Below are positions 1 through 7,323 of a stretch of 64,000 nucleotides of DNA, one piece after another. Made by a program: the position numbers and the translations under genes. Origin of the DNA: DAOUAT01 sp964551735 (GTDB taxonomy: Bacteria; Chloroflexota; Anaerolineae; CG2-30-64-16); contig CAZKEF010000015.1 of assembly GCA_964551735.1 (NCBI GenBank), forward strand, positions 1 through 64,000, given 5' to 3'. Positions within the stretch are counted from its first letter, which is position 1; every line of letters starts with the position of its first letter. The notes under the pieces are model-generated. The model was given only the letters and a program-made list of their open reading frames with translations. It made no database searches and was not told the origin of the DNA.

Positions 1-79
1 AGCCAAAGTTCATCGTGCCGAGGCACAGGTTGCTGACCAGCACACCATGTTTGCCGAGTCGTTTGTGTGTTACGGACAT
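1..79 (-). CDS. Aldo/keto reductase, N-terminal fragment cut by the window edge
   Basis: Reading leftward from the ATG at 77-79, 26 codons stay open to the window edge. The peptide contains L-G-K-H-G, V-S and LCLGTMNFG, the usual first strand and NAD(P)H-side start of aldo/keto reductases, which reduce aldehydes and ketones in the cytoplasm. A GGAG Shine-Dalgarno lies 7 nt upstream of the ATG. Only the start is visible, so substrate and catalytic tetrad cannot be judged. It lies 38 bp downstream of the phosphatidyltransferase gene on the same strand and may be co-transcribed with it. Confidence 0.75.
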   Translation of the reverse strand, partial: MSVTHKRLGKHGVLVSNLCLGTMNFG

Positions 80-117
80 TGTTGGGCTCCTTCTGAAAGT
101 GAAAACTCAGTGTTGCG

Positions 118-789
118 TCATGGTTCCAGTTTCGCCAGCCCCGCGCCCAACTTGCTCCCGATTGCGGCAAACAACGCGACGAAGTAGACGGCCATCAGTA
201 GCAGGGCCAGGTCGAGCCAGGTGAGGGCCCAGGGCAGGGGGAGCGCCATGCTGGGCGCACCGAAGAGGTAGAGCGCGACGGTGAGACCGATCCCGATGAT
301 CCGGGCCTCGGTGGGGCCGAACTTGCCGCCGGAAATGCGGAACTCGCCGGAGGCGATGGTGTTGATATAGGACAGTTGCGAGAGCGCAGCGTAGCCGATG
401 AAAGCACAGGCGGCAGGGCGGAAGTCGGCGTAGGGCGACAGGCCGAAGCCCAGGAACATCAGCATGGTGTTGATGACATCCACCGTGTGGTCAATAAAGA
501 AGCCGTAGCGTGGCCGCTCGCGATGCCGATAGCGGGCCACGGTCCCGTCCAGCGAGTCGCCGAACCAGTTGACCACGAACCCGGCCACGGCCAACCAGAG
601 GTAGGTGCGATCGAGCCCGGATAGTCCGAAACCGAGCGGCACCATCGCCGCGCCGAAGACCCCGAACGCGGTCAGGTGATCCGGCAGCACTCGGGCCGGC
701 ACGCGGCGCGCCAGCCAGCGGAGCACAGGCCGTTCGATGGGGGTCAACAGGGATTCCTGGATGCGGCGGTGTTTTTCTGCAACGGTCAT
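118..789 (-). CDS. CDP-alcohol phosphatidyltransferase family membrane protein
   Basis: Predicted integral membrane enzyme of 223 aa that transfers a phosphatidyl group from a CDP-alcohol to a second alcohol in phospholipid synthesis. The family signature is visible in the first half as LDGTVAR followed by G-F-F-I-D-H-T-V-D; the spacing is D-G-x2-A-R-x9-G-x3-D-x3-D, one residue longer between R and G than the textbook x8. Hydrophobic segments before and after the motif suggest about six membrane helices. The acceptor (glycerol-phosphate, inositol-phosphate, serine or other) cannot be read from sequence. A promoter with 17-bp spacing lies about 40 bp upstream at 828-856. Confidence 0.88.
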   Translation of the reverse strand: MTVAEKHRRIQESLLTPIERPVLRWLARRVPARVLPDHLTAFGVFGAAMVPLGFGLSGLDRTYLWLAVAGFVVNWFGDSLDGTVARYRHRERPRYGFFIDHTVDVINTMLMFLGFGLSPYADFRPAACAFIGYAALSQLSYINTIASGEFRISGGKFGPTEARIIGIGLTVALYLFGAPSMALPLPWALTWLDLALLLMAVYFVALFAAIGSKLGAGLAKLEP

Positions 790-827
790 AAGACTTCTTC
801 GGCTGCTCCTTCGGGTGAGAATGCCGC

Positions 828-856
828 ATTCTACACCGAAAACCGCCGCAAATCAA
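828..856 (-). promoter_or_regulatory. Promoter for the phosphatidyltransferase gene
   Basis: On the minus strand, TTGATT (856-851) and TAGAAT (833-828) are separated by exactly 17 bp, and the start codon lies about 40 bp downstream. The -35 box overlaps the last codons of the upstream gene. Confidence 0.5.
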
Positions 857-1665
857 TACAGCACTGAAGAGGCCCGAAAGATGACCTCTGCCAGGTGTTT
901 GTCGCCCAAGAATACTGCGCGGCCCACTGCCTCGTCGGGACGCATACGTCCCGACATATAGAGGTTGAAATCCAATGTTTCCATTTGGATCGTTGCCGAT
1001 GGCTCGCCGCGACCGATTTTCCACTTGCCGCCCGCAATACCTGCCAGGTCTAAAACCAGAGCGCGTACACCGAGTTGGCGGGACAATTGTTGGGCAAGAT
1101 CCCTGACGACCAGGGCATTGATGCGCCCATCATGCTCGGGCGTCTGGACGAAGGGCCGGCCCGTCGCACGGCAGATATCCAAGCGATGAATCCAGGTATC
1201 CCGGCTGTGTATCACCAGCATCAAGTGGCGCAGGCTCAACCAGCCTCCAATGGGGTGCGGTATGCCAAACGGTTTGAGCAGTCGGAAGCCGTGCGCCCAA
1301 TTGGCGGTGGCCCTAGCACCCGTGGCCCTGAGCTCGGCGATCAATTGCGTCGGCGATTTCGCCGCGCGATCGGCTAACTGGCGCTTATTAATGGCGTCCT
1401 CAGGAAGTTGGCCGAGCGTAAGGACGGCCAGGTATTGATGGATCAGCTCCCGATACCCGGTCCCGCTGGCATAGGCGCCCGCCTGGTGCGCTACCATGTC
1501 GCGGACATTCCACTCCGTGCAGGCCGTCGGGTTGGCCCACTCCGGCTCGGCAATGGTGTCCAGCAGTGCGAGCAGGCGTCGGAGCTCTTCACCGGCGAGT
1601 TGCTGCGCCTCGGCGGGTTCGACGTATGGGATGCGGGCGGCGTCGTTAAGGGGTGCGGTCATCAT
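853..1665 (-). CDS. Maleylpyruvate isomerase/DinB-type thiol-dependent family enzyme (TIGR03083-like)
   Basis: A 270-aa protein whose first half matches the four-helix DinB/MDMPI metal-binding fold: L-L-A-L-L-D-T-I, then W-x-N-P-T-A-C-T-E-W-N-V-R-D-M-V-A-H, then later histidines in a segment reading HSRDTWIHRLD. Members bind a divalent metal and use mycothiol or bacillithiol as co-substrate, or act in detoxification; the reaction here is unknown. The start at 1665 was chosen because GGAG sits 9 nt upstream; an ATG 39 nt further out has no such site. The start overlaps the stop codon of the TetR gene in an ATGA arrangement, so translation is probably coupled and the regulator probably controls this enzyme. 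Confidence 0.75.
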   Translation of the reverse strand: MMTAPLNDAARIPYVEPAEAQQLAGEELRRLLALLDTIAEPEWANPTACTEWNVRDMVAHQAGAYASGTGYRELIHQYLAVLTLGQLPEDAINKRQLADRAAKSPTQLIAELRATGARATANWAHGFRLLKPFGIPHPIGGWLSLRHLMLVIHSRDTWIHRLDICRATGRPFVQTPEHDGRINALVVRDLAQQLSRQLGVRALVLDLAGIAGGKWKIGRGEPSATIQMETLDFNLYMSGRMRPDEAVGRAVFLGDKHLAEVIFRASSVLY

Positions 1666-2297
1666 GTCGGTTTGTCTCCATCCGGTAAGATAGGTTTTGC
1701 CCACGAGTTTTCAAATAGGGCGATCGCCGGAGCGATCAGGCTGCCGAAGCGCCCCTGGCCTACCGGAAGCTTCGGCTCGTTTGCCATGTGCAGGGCTGTG
1801 AGCCCATGCATCACAGCGATCACCAAGTCCGTCATTTGCTGGTTAGACAGGCTTGCGTGCAGGTGCTGCTGCCAATGCTCCATGGTGGCATAGGCCCGTT
1901 CGAGGATAGTGAAACTCAGGTCGAGACTTTCCTGCGACGGCACGAACCCCGGGACGGGGCGTTCGAAGCACAGTTGATAGAGATCGGGATTCGCCAAGGC
2001 AAACGCCATATAGGCTTCCAGGTAGCGGCGCAACTCTTCCTGCCAGCTTCCGGCGCCTGCTACTTGGTCCCGGACAAATGCGTCGAACAGCATGAAGCCT
2101 CGGCGGAACAGGGCGTCGTAGATTTCGTTTTTGCTGGCGAAGTAATTGTAGAGTGACGGCGCCCTCATTTCGAGCCGGCGGGCGAGTTCCTGCACGGACA
2201 GCGCACCGGCTCCTTCCGCCTGCATGATGGCGCGGGCCACGGTGAGGACCTCCTCAACAACCAGATCATGATTTCGCTGCCGGCGAGATGATTTCAT
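1662..2297 (-). CDS. TetR/AcrR-family transcriptional regulator
   Basis: A 211-aa protein with an N-terminal TetR helix-turn-helix (about residues 10-58: A-L-S-V-Q-E-L-A-R-R-L-E, then A-P-S-L-Y-N-Y-F-A-S-K) and a helical C-terminal ligand domain resembling the WHG-type TetR C-terminal domain (R-R-Y-L-E-A-Y-M-A-F-A, then N-P-D-L-Y-Q-L-C-F). Its last codons overlap the start of the DinB-like enzyme gene by 4 nt. A palindrome centred on the likely -10 box, 26-45 bp upstream of its ATG, suggests autorepression. The ligand is unknown. Confidence 0.9.
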   Translation of the reverse strand: MKSSRRQRNHDLVVEEVLTVARAIMQAEGAGALSVQELARRLEMRAPSLYNYFASKNEIYDALFRRGFMLFDAFVRDQVAGAGSWQEELRRYLEAYMAFALANPDLYQLCFERPVPGFVPSQESLDLSFTILERAYATMEHWQQHLHASLSNQQMTDLVIAVMHGLTALHMANEPKLPVGQGRFGSLIAPAIALFENSWAKPILPDGDKPT

Positions 2298-2322
2298 GTT
2301 CAGCGCTCCAGTTTTACTATGC

Positions 2323-2342
2323 CTATTAGATTTTACTAATGG
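2323..2342 (-). promoter_or_regulatory. Candidate TetR operator overlapping a -10 box
   Basis: CTATTAG and CTAATGG (6 of 7 positions complementary) flank the 6-bp spacer ATTTTA, which on the minus strand reads TAAAAT and is a plausible -10 box for the TetR gene. A palindrome centred on the promoter of a TetR gene is the usual autoregulatory layout. Binding is inferred. Confidence 0.45.
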
Positions 2343-2417
2343 TATTAGAGAAAAGAAAGTAGGATCATTACATTCCGGGCATTGGTTAATCTGCGCTCTC
2401 GGGTAGGTGGGCTAAAC

Positions 2418-2452
2418 AAAAACGGCCAACTGATAAAGTATCAGTTGGCCGT
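2418..2452 (-). terminator. Intrinsic terminator of tRNA-Gln
   Basis: A perfect 14-bp stem (2422-2435 with 2439-2452) closes a 3-nt loop. In the minus direction it is followed by TTTTTG. It begins 6 nt after the 3' end of the tRNA. Confidence 0.9.
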
Positions 2453-2457
2453 AATCA

Positions 2458-2528
2458 CTCGGGGACAGGGATTCGAACCCCAAACTTCTGATCCAGAGTC
2501 AGATGTTTTACCGTTAAACTATCCCCGA
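2458..2528 (-). tRNA. tRNA-Gln (anticodon CTG)
   Basis: Read on the minus strand: acceptor arm TCGGGGA/TCCCCGA, D-loop TTTAACGGTAAAA, anticodon stem TCTGA/TCAGA with loop CTCTGGA (anticodon CTG, reading CAG), and T-arm with GGTTCGAATCC. Length is 71 nt and CCA is not encoded. It has its own promoter (2540-2568) and its own intrinsic terminator. Confidence 0.95.
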
Positions 2529-2539
2529 CCGACGGTGAT

Positions 2540-2568
2540 ACTATAGCACTTTTTGCCCTGAATGGCAA
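2540..2568 (-). promoter_or_regulatory. Promoter of tRNA-Gln
   Basis: TTGCCA (2568-2563), 17 bp, TATAGT (2545-2540) on the minus strand; the tRNA 5' end lies 11 nt downstream of the -10 box. The promoter starts 25 bp after the stop of the C39-like gene. Confidence 0.8.
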
Positions 2569-2592
2569 ATTCCGCCCGGAATGTGCGCGGGC

Positions 2593-3231
2593 TTAGTCCG
2601 GCGGCCGGATGCACAGCGCGGTTTGGTAGGCCCCCGGATCTTCCGGCAGCGGTTCAACGCGGCGGATTCGGCGTGTCGGGGCTTCTGCGTCCAGCGCCCA
2701 GCGCTTGGGCGGCTCAGCCTGGTAGACGTGGGCGACGAAGATGGCGCGCGCCGAGTCCCAGCCCGGCGCAAAGTAGGTGGACAACGACACGAACTCATTG
2801 CCCGGCAATTTCCACGGGTCCATGATCTGGCCGTCCTTCTCGTCCACGCTCAACAGGCGGACCCAATGTTCATCCACTCTCTCGCTATCCGGTGCGGAAT
2901 CTACTTTGATCACGATGCCCCGGCCAGCCTTTAGTGCCTCGGACAGATCTGCGGTGGGCGCAGGCGTCGTGCTGGCGTAAATGGATCTGACCCGGCGCAG
3001 GCCAAGGGGGGCCACACTGTCGAATATGAACAGGTTGCCATCCTTGAACCCGTTGTTCGCGCGCAGCCAGTCGTTGAGTAATCCCGGCGACAGCAGTTGG
3101 CCGCCCAAGTCCACGACCAGGGACGCCATGGCGGTCACCAGGCAGCCGGCGTCGCCCATTGTCGGTTGCAGGCTGGTGCCCAGCCCATCTTGCGCCCATT
3201 CGGTGTCACGCTGTGAGTATGCTGTGACCAT
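2593..3231 (-). CDS. C39-like (papain-fold) peptidase domain protein
   Basis: A 212-aa protein resembling the C39-like cysteine peptidase fold. The cysteine lies in GDAGCLVTAMAS (the family pattern is G-C-x2-T-A-x-A), a histidine follows in DEHWVRLL, and an aspartate in IMDPWK, in the expected order C-H-D. There is no signal peptide and no ABC transporter part, so it is not a bacteriocin exporter. Start 3231 has GGAGG 5 nt upstream; the open frame continues further upstream in another gene's territory and was ignored. It lies 8 bp after the formylglycine-enzyme-like gene and probably shares its mRNA with gltX. Its substrate is unknown. Confidence 0.7.
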   Translation of the reverse strand: MVTAYSQRDTEWAQDGLGTSLQPTMGDAGCLVTAMASLVVDLGGQLLSPGLLNDWLRANNGFKDGNLFIFDSVAPLGLRRVRSIYASTTPAPTADLSEALKAGRGIVIKVDSAPDSERVDEHWVRLLSVDEKDGQIMDPWKLPGNEFVSLSTYFAPGWDSARAIFVAHVYQAEPPKRWALDAEAPTRRIRRVEPLPEDPGAYQTALCIRPPD

Positions 3232-3239
3232 GCTTCCTC

Positions 3240-3776
3240 CTATCCATCGCAGGCCAGCCGGAAGGTGACGAACGAGTAGCCTTCGGTGGCCAGCAGGTGC
3301 GCCTGGGCATGTGCGGCGTTGCTGCCTTGGCGCAGCCAGGGCGGGTAAAAGATGCTGCCCAGGACGCGCGGCGGCCGGCCCGCAGGCTGGGGAATTTCTT
3401 CGGTTTCGCCCGTCCACTCGCACAGGAATACCTGTTTCAGGCCGCCGCGCAGTTCCGGCACGTGTCCCGGTGTGTGGGCCCATAGCTCCAGGTTAATGCC
3501 ATCGGCAATGTCTTCGATGTAAAGCGCCTGAAGCTCGGCCATGGTTGGGAGCCGGTAGGCCTCGCCCCTGCCGGCGCTGGCCCAGTGGCAATAAGCCAGT
3601 GCATCCGCCTGCGAGATGCAGGCAATTGGGGCGTTGGATGGCTCCGGGCGCTTCAGCACGGGCGGCATCGGCTGGCCGGTGGACTGCAGGTAACCCTTGT
3701 ACTCGGCGCGCGTCACCGGATGGTTGGCAAGGGACGCCCGCACCCCAACCCCGGTGACCTTAACAAACGCCGTCAT
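3240..3776 (-). CDS. Formylglycine-generating-enzyme (SUMF1/FGE-sulfatase) family-like protein
   Basis: A 178-aa protein with the landmarks of the FGE-sulfatase/SUMF1 fold: NHPVTRAEYKGYL near the N-terminus, A-Y-C-H-W-A and YRLPTMAELQAL in the middle, CEWTGE, and a terminal S-F-V-T-F-R-L-A. Related proteins oxidise cysteine to formylglycine or serve as binding domains. This copy is short, and the usual R-G-G-S-W active-site segment is replaced by V-L-G-S-I-F, so catalysis is doubtful and a binding role is possible. It starts 3 bp after gltX ends and lies 8 bp before the C39-like gene, which suggests the two small proteins act together. Confidence 0.65.
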   Translation of the reverse strand: MTAFVKVTGVGVRASLANHPVTRAEYKGYLQSTGQPMPPVLKRPEPSNAPIACISQADALAYCHWASAGRGEAYRLPTMAELQALYIEDIADGINLELWAHTPGHVPELRGGLKQVFLCEWTGETEEIPQPAGRPPRVLGSIFYPPWLRQGSNAAHAQAHLLATEGYSFVTFRLACDG

Positions 3777-3779
3777 AGC

Positions 3780-5288
3780 TTAAACCAGCAACCCGCGCAG
3801 TTTGACCGTCGCGTCCGCGCACCGCGCCAGGGTCCGCTCACGGCCGATGGCGATCAGGCTGCCGAACAGGGGCGGAGCTATATTCTTGCCGGTGGTAGCC
3901 ACGCGGAGGATGCCGAATAGCTGGCCCACTTTTAGCCCTAGCTCGATCGCCAGTGCGCGCAGAGCAGGTTCCAGCACGGCTTCCTGAAACGGCAGTTCGC
4001 TGATCACCCGTTGAAGAGTCTCTAGCGCAGTCAGTGACTGCGCTGCATTCAGCCCTTTGGGGATCAGCATCGCCGGATCGTAGTCAATCTCCGCCACGAA
4101 CGCAAAATCCACCAGTTCCCAACCGTCGGCCAACGTCTTGATCCGCTCCTGGATAAGCGGCACGACGATCGGCAGCGCCGGATCGGCTCGCAGCTCGGTC
4201 AAGGGGATGCCGGACTCCTCGCTCCAGAAGGGCGCGATGCGTTCGACCAGGGCGGCCGGCGCCAGCTGCCGGATGTAATGGCCGTTCATCCAGTCCAACT
4301 TGCTCATGGGTAGCGCGCCGGCCGCTGGGTTGATGTCGCGGATATCGAACTTGGCGATGGCTTGCTCGCGGGTGAACAGGTCGGCGTCCGCGCTGTAGGC
4401 CCAGCCCATGCCGGCCAGGAAGTTAAACATGGCCTCAGGCAGGTAGCCGGCCTCGCGGTACTCGCGTACGTAGGTCAGCAGTTCCTCGTCCCCTTCAGCC
4501 CGCTTTTTGCGCTTGCTGAGCTTCCCCACGCCGCTGGGGTCCAGGATCAGCGGCAGGTGCGCGAAGACCGGCATCTCCCACCCGAGAGCACGATAGAGGT
4601 TCACGTGGAGCGGCACGCTGCTCAGCCACTCGTCCCCGCGCAGGATGTGGGTGACGGCCATCAGGTGGTCGTCAATCACGTTGGCGAAGTGGTAGGTGGG
4701 GAAGCCATCGGACTTCACCATAATCGGGTCCCGCACTTTGTCGTTTTCGAACGGTTTGATCTTGCGCAACAAGTCCACGAAGGTGGTCTGCCCTTCGGTG
4801 GGCATGGCGAAGCGCACGACTGAGGCCGCGCCCGATGCCTCCAGCTCGGCGCGTTGCACGGCGGTCAGATGGCGGCAGTGCCGGTCATAGCCGATGGCCT
4901 CCGCCTTGCGCGCCATCTGCTCCTTGCGCAGCGCGTCCAGCCGCTCCTCCGAGCAGTAGCAGCGATACGCCAGGCCGTCACGGATCAGCCTGTCGGCCCA
5001 CTGGTGGTAGATCGGCAGGCGCTCGGACTGGAAGTAGGGGCCGTAAGCGCCTCCTACACCCGGCCCTTCGTCATGATCTAGCCCCAGCCAGGCCAGGCTG
5101 TCCATGATGTCCTGGAGCGAATCGGGCACGTAGCGGGTGCGGTCGGTGTCTTCGATGCGCAGGATGAACTTGCCGCCGGCATGGCGCGCATACAGCCAGT
5201 TGAACAGCGCAGTGCGCGCGCTGCCCAGGTGAAAGTACCCCGTAGGACTCGGGGCCATCCGCACGCGTACAGTGGCTTGATCGCTCAT
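3780..5288 (-). CDS. gltX: Glutamyl-tRNA synthetase
   Basis: Charges tRNA-Glu with glutamate in the cytoplasm (class I aminoacyl-tRNA synthetase, about 502 aa, normal length). The HIGH-type signature is RMAPSPTGYFHLGSARTA near the N-terminus and the KMSKS-type loop is GKLSKRKK. A zinc-knuckle-like C-Y-C segment follows the first domain. Start 5288 was chosen because GGGAG lies 7 nt upstream and the next residues begin the Rossmann strand; a longer frame adds 21 residues encoded by repeat-like DNA. It is followed immediately by the FGE-like and C39-like genes, an unusual partnership. Confidence 0.97.
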   Translation of the reverse strand: MSDQATVRVRMAPSPTGYFHLGSARTALFNWLYARHAGGKFILRIEDTDRTRYVPDSLQDIMDSLAWLGLDHDEGPGVGGAYGPYFQSERLPIYHQWADRLIRDGLAYRCYCSEERLDALRKEQMARKAEAIGYDRHCRHLTAVQRAELEASGAASVVRFAMPTEGQTTFVDLLRKIKPFENDKVRDPIMVKSDGFPTYHFANVIDDHLMAVTHILRGDEWLSSVPLHVNLYRALGWEMPVFAHLPLILDPSGVGKLSKRKKRAEGDEELLTYVREYREAGYLPEAMFNFLAGMGWAYSADADLFTREQAIAKFDIRDINPAAGALPMSKLDWMNGHYIRQLAPAALVERIAPFWSEESGIPLTELRADPALPIVVPLIQERIKTLADGWELVDFAFVAEIDYDPAMLIPKGLNAAQSLTALETLQRVISELPFQEAVLEPALRALAIELGLKVGQLFGILRVATTGKNIAPPLFGSLIAIGRERTLARCADATVKLRGLLV

Positions 5289-5329
5289 ATTTGATCTCCC
5301 ACGACTCATTTTGAAAAGGGGGTGTGGCC

Positions 5330-5439
5330 TTGCCGGAAAGCCGCTCCGCATCCTTCGATTGCGTGGCCGGTGCAGCGACTGCGCTCCGCTGCGCTCAGGA
5401 TGCTCCGCTAATCTTCCTGAGTTCCCTCAGTTCCATTGT
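5330..5439. repeat. Intergenic repeat of the CTCAGGATGCTCCG family
   Basis: The gap between the lipoprotein stop and gltX contains GCGCTCAGGATGCTCCGC and short words such as TGAGTTCCCTCAGTTCC. The CTCAGGATGCTCCGC word recurs at about 16848. No gene or clear promoter is seen here. Confidence 0.5.
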
Positions 5440-6141
5440 CTATCGTGCGCGAAAAGTCCCCACACTTTGTTCAAACACCGGCGCCATCGTAGCCGCAGTC
5501 TCCGGGACGGACGCAAAGCTGATGATCCAGGTCTCGTCAGCGGCCGCCACCAGGTATTGCTGGCCGACCAGGGTGGTGTCCTGGCCGTCAGCGCGGGTGA
5601 AGGGCAGGGTGTATGCGATGGATGCGGCAGGCAGGCCGCCGATCTGCAGATCGGTTCGTGTTTCGGTTACGGTGAAGCCCAGTTGGCGGTATTGCGCGAC
5701 GATGGGTTCAACCGCAGCGGCCAGGGCTTCGGCAAGTTCAGCCGAGCCATCGGGTGTAGCCGAGCCAGCGCGGCGGATGTTCAGGCTGTCGGTGAAGCTG
5801 CCGGCCGGATCCGTGGCGCGATAGGCCCAGAGCGCAGCGCCTTGCAGCGCCTCTACATCCCCGATCACCGCGGCCAGGTCGGGATTGGATGCCTGGAACG
5901 CAGCGAGTATCTCGGCCGCGTCTGTCCCGGCCAGGTCCAACACCTCCCAATCGGCCGGCAGCGCGATGCGTGCCGTGCCTGCGGCATAGTCAACCCAGCC
6001 TGTCGGCAGCGGCGACACCGTCGCCGTAGGCGACGCTGGGGCGACGGTTGGCGTCGGCTCCGGCGGCCGCGGGCACGCGGCCAACAGGGTGACCGCCAAG
6101 AACAGCGTCAACCACATCAAGACCCGTGAACGTGCATCCAT
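5440..6141 (-). CDS. Secreted lipoprotein, PsbP/DUF1795-like (tentative)
   Basis: A 233-aa protein. Residues 1-23 form a lipoprotein signal with lipobox L-L-A-A-C; the mature part starts with a Pro/Thr/Ala-rich linker typical of surface lipoproteins. The body (G-T-A-R-I-A-L-P-A-D-W-E-V, later G-L-P-A-A-S-I-A-Y and a terminal antiparallel-looking stretch) resembles the PsbP/DUF1795 type of small beta proteins, but the match is only by pattern. GGAGG lies 5 nt before the ATG. It is downstream of rodA on the same strand, 78 bp away, and could be the last gene of the cell-shape operon. Function unknown. Confidence 0.7.
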   Translation of the reverse strand: MDARSRVLMWLTLFLAVTLLAACPRPPEPTPTVAPASPTATVSPLPTGWVDYAAGTARIALPADWEVLDLAGTDAAEILAAFQASNPDLAAVIGDVEALQGAALWAYRATDPAGSFTDSLNIRRAGSATPDGSAELAEALAAAVEPIVAQYRQLGFTVTETRTDLQIGGLPAASIAYTLPFTRADGQDTTLVGQQYLVAAADETWIISFASVPETAATMAPVFEQSVGTFRAR

Positions 6142-6219
6142 CGCTACCTCCGCTGCGCTATCTCACGAGCGCACCACCAAACGATCGTACTGATGGACTA
6201 TATCGTACTACTGCATCAA

Positions 6220-7323
6220 CTACCCGTCAAACCCGATCTTCTTGTGCCGCAGCACCACGCTTTCCGCCAGGCCGATGCCCAGCAGCGTGGTCAGCAGCGA
6301 GCTGCCGCCATAACTGATGAACGGCAGCGGGATGCCGGTGACGGGCATGATGCGCAGGTTCATGCCGATGTTGACCAACACCTGGAACAGGATCATGGCG
6401 GTCACACCCGTCACCATCAACATGCCGAAGGTGTCGCGCGCCTGCCCGGCGATGCGGACCAAACGCCACATGAGCAGAGCGAAGAGCAGTATCAGGGCAG
6501 CCGCGCCCAGGAAGCCCAGCTCCTCGGCGGTGACGGAGAAGACAAAATCCGAGTGCCGGACGCGCAGGAAGTGGAGTTGGTTTTGCGAGCCGCGGAAAAG
6601 GCCGCGGCCCAGCCAGCCGCCGGAGCCGATGCTGATCATGGCCTGCTCGATGTTGTATAGGTGTTCGGGCTTCACCTTTGACGGGTCGACCAACATCAAG
6701 ATGCGATCCTTCATGTAATCCTGCATGACATAACGCCAGGCCAGGGCGCCGCCGCCCGCGGCCAGGCCACCGAACAGCAGCGCGTGCCCGCCGCGTAACC
6801 CGCCTACGAGCAGCATGAGCGCGGTGATGGCGACCACGGCCAACGCGGTGCCCAGGTTTGGCTGCAGGTAGATCAGGATCACGGCCGGCGCCATGATGGC
6901 CAGCGCGCCCAGTGGGGTAAGGAGCGATCCCATCTTCTCCTCGCGGCGGCTCAGGAAGTGGGCCAGGGCCAGGATCAGCGCCAACTTGGTCATTTCCGAG
7001 GGCTGCAGGAAGAACTCGCCGATCTCCAGCCAGCGCTGCGCGCCGCCGGCCACGATGCCGATCACCTGGATCACCACCAGGAAGCCCAGGAACACCAGGT
7101 AGAGCGGGTAGGCCAGGCTGGTCAGCAGGCGATAGTCCACGGCCGCGACCAGGAACATCAGTGCTAGGCCGATGACCAGGAACCCAGCCTGCCGCCAGGG
7201 CCAATCGCTGTACAACTCGTTGCCCGAGAGCGCACTGGCGATCATCACGACGCCAAACCCGCCCAGCAGCAGCACCAGCGCCAGCAACGGCCAATCGAAA
7301 CGGCGGTTCAAGATCGCTCTCAT
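6220..7323 (-). CDS. rodA: Rod-shape-determining SEDS glycosyltransferase
   Basis: SEDS-family peptidoglycan polymerase (367 aa, about 10 membrane helices) that builds side-wall glycan strands with its partner PBP2. Family landmarks are the early P-L-L-A-L-V-L-L-L-G-G-F-G, E-M-T-K-L-A-L-I-L in the middle, and the terminal P-V-T-G-I-P-L-P-F-I-S-Y-G-G-S-S. It overlaps the end of the PBP2 gene by 4 nt, giving coupled translation. RodA rather than FtsW or SpoVE is chosen because of the mreBCD-pbp2 context. Confidence 0.95.
   Translation of the reverse strand: MRAILNRRFDWPLLALVLLLGGFGVVMIASALSGNELYSDWPWRQAGFLVIGLALMFLVAAVDYRLLTSLAYPLYLVFLGFLVVIQVIGIVAGGAQRWLEIGEFFLQPSEMTKLALILALAHFLSRREEKMGSLLTPLGALAIMAPAVILIYLQPNLGTALAVVAITALMLLVGGLRGGHALLFGGLAAGGGALAWRYVMQDYMKDRILMLVDPSKVKPEHLYNIEQAMISIGSGGWLGRGLFRGSQNQLHFLRVRHSDFVFSVTAEELGFLGAAALILLFALLMWRLVRIAGQARDTFGMLMVTGVTAMILFQVLVNIGMNLRIMPVTGIPLPFISYGGSSLLTTLLGIGLAESVVLRHKKIGFDG

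Noticed and set aside
3240..3776. The FGE-like protein as a diversity-generating retroelement target
   Set aside because: FGE folds are frequent retroelement targets, but no reverse transcriptase or template repeat is present in the window.
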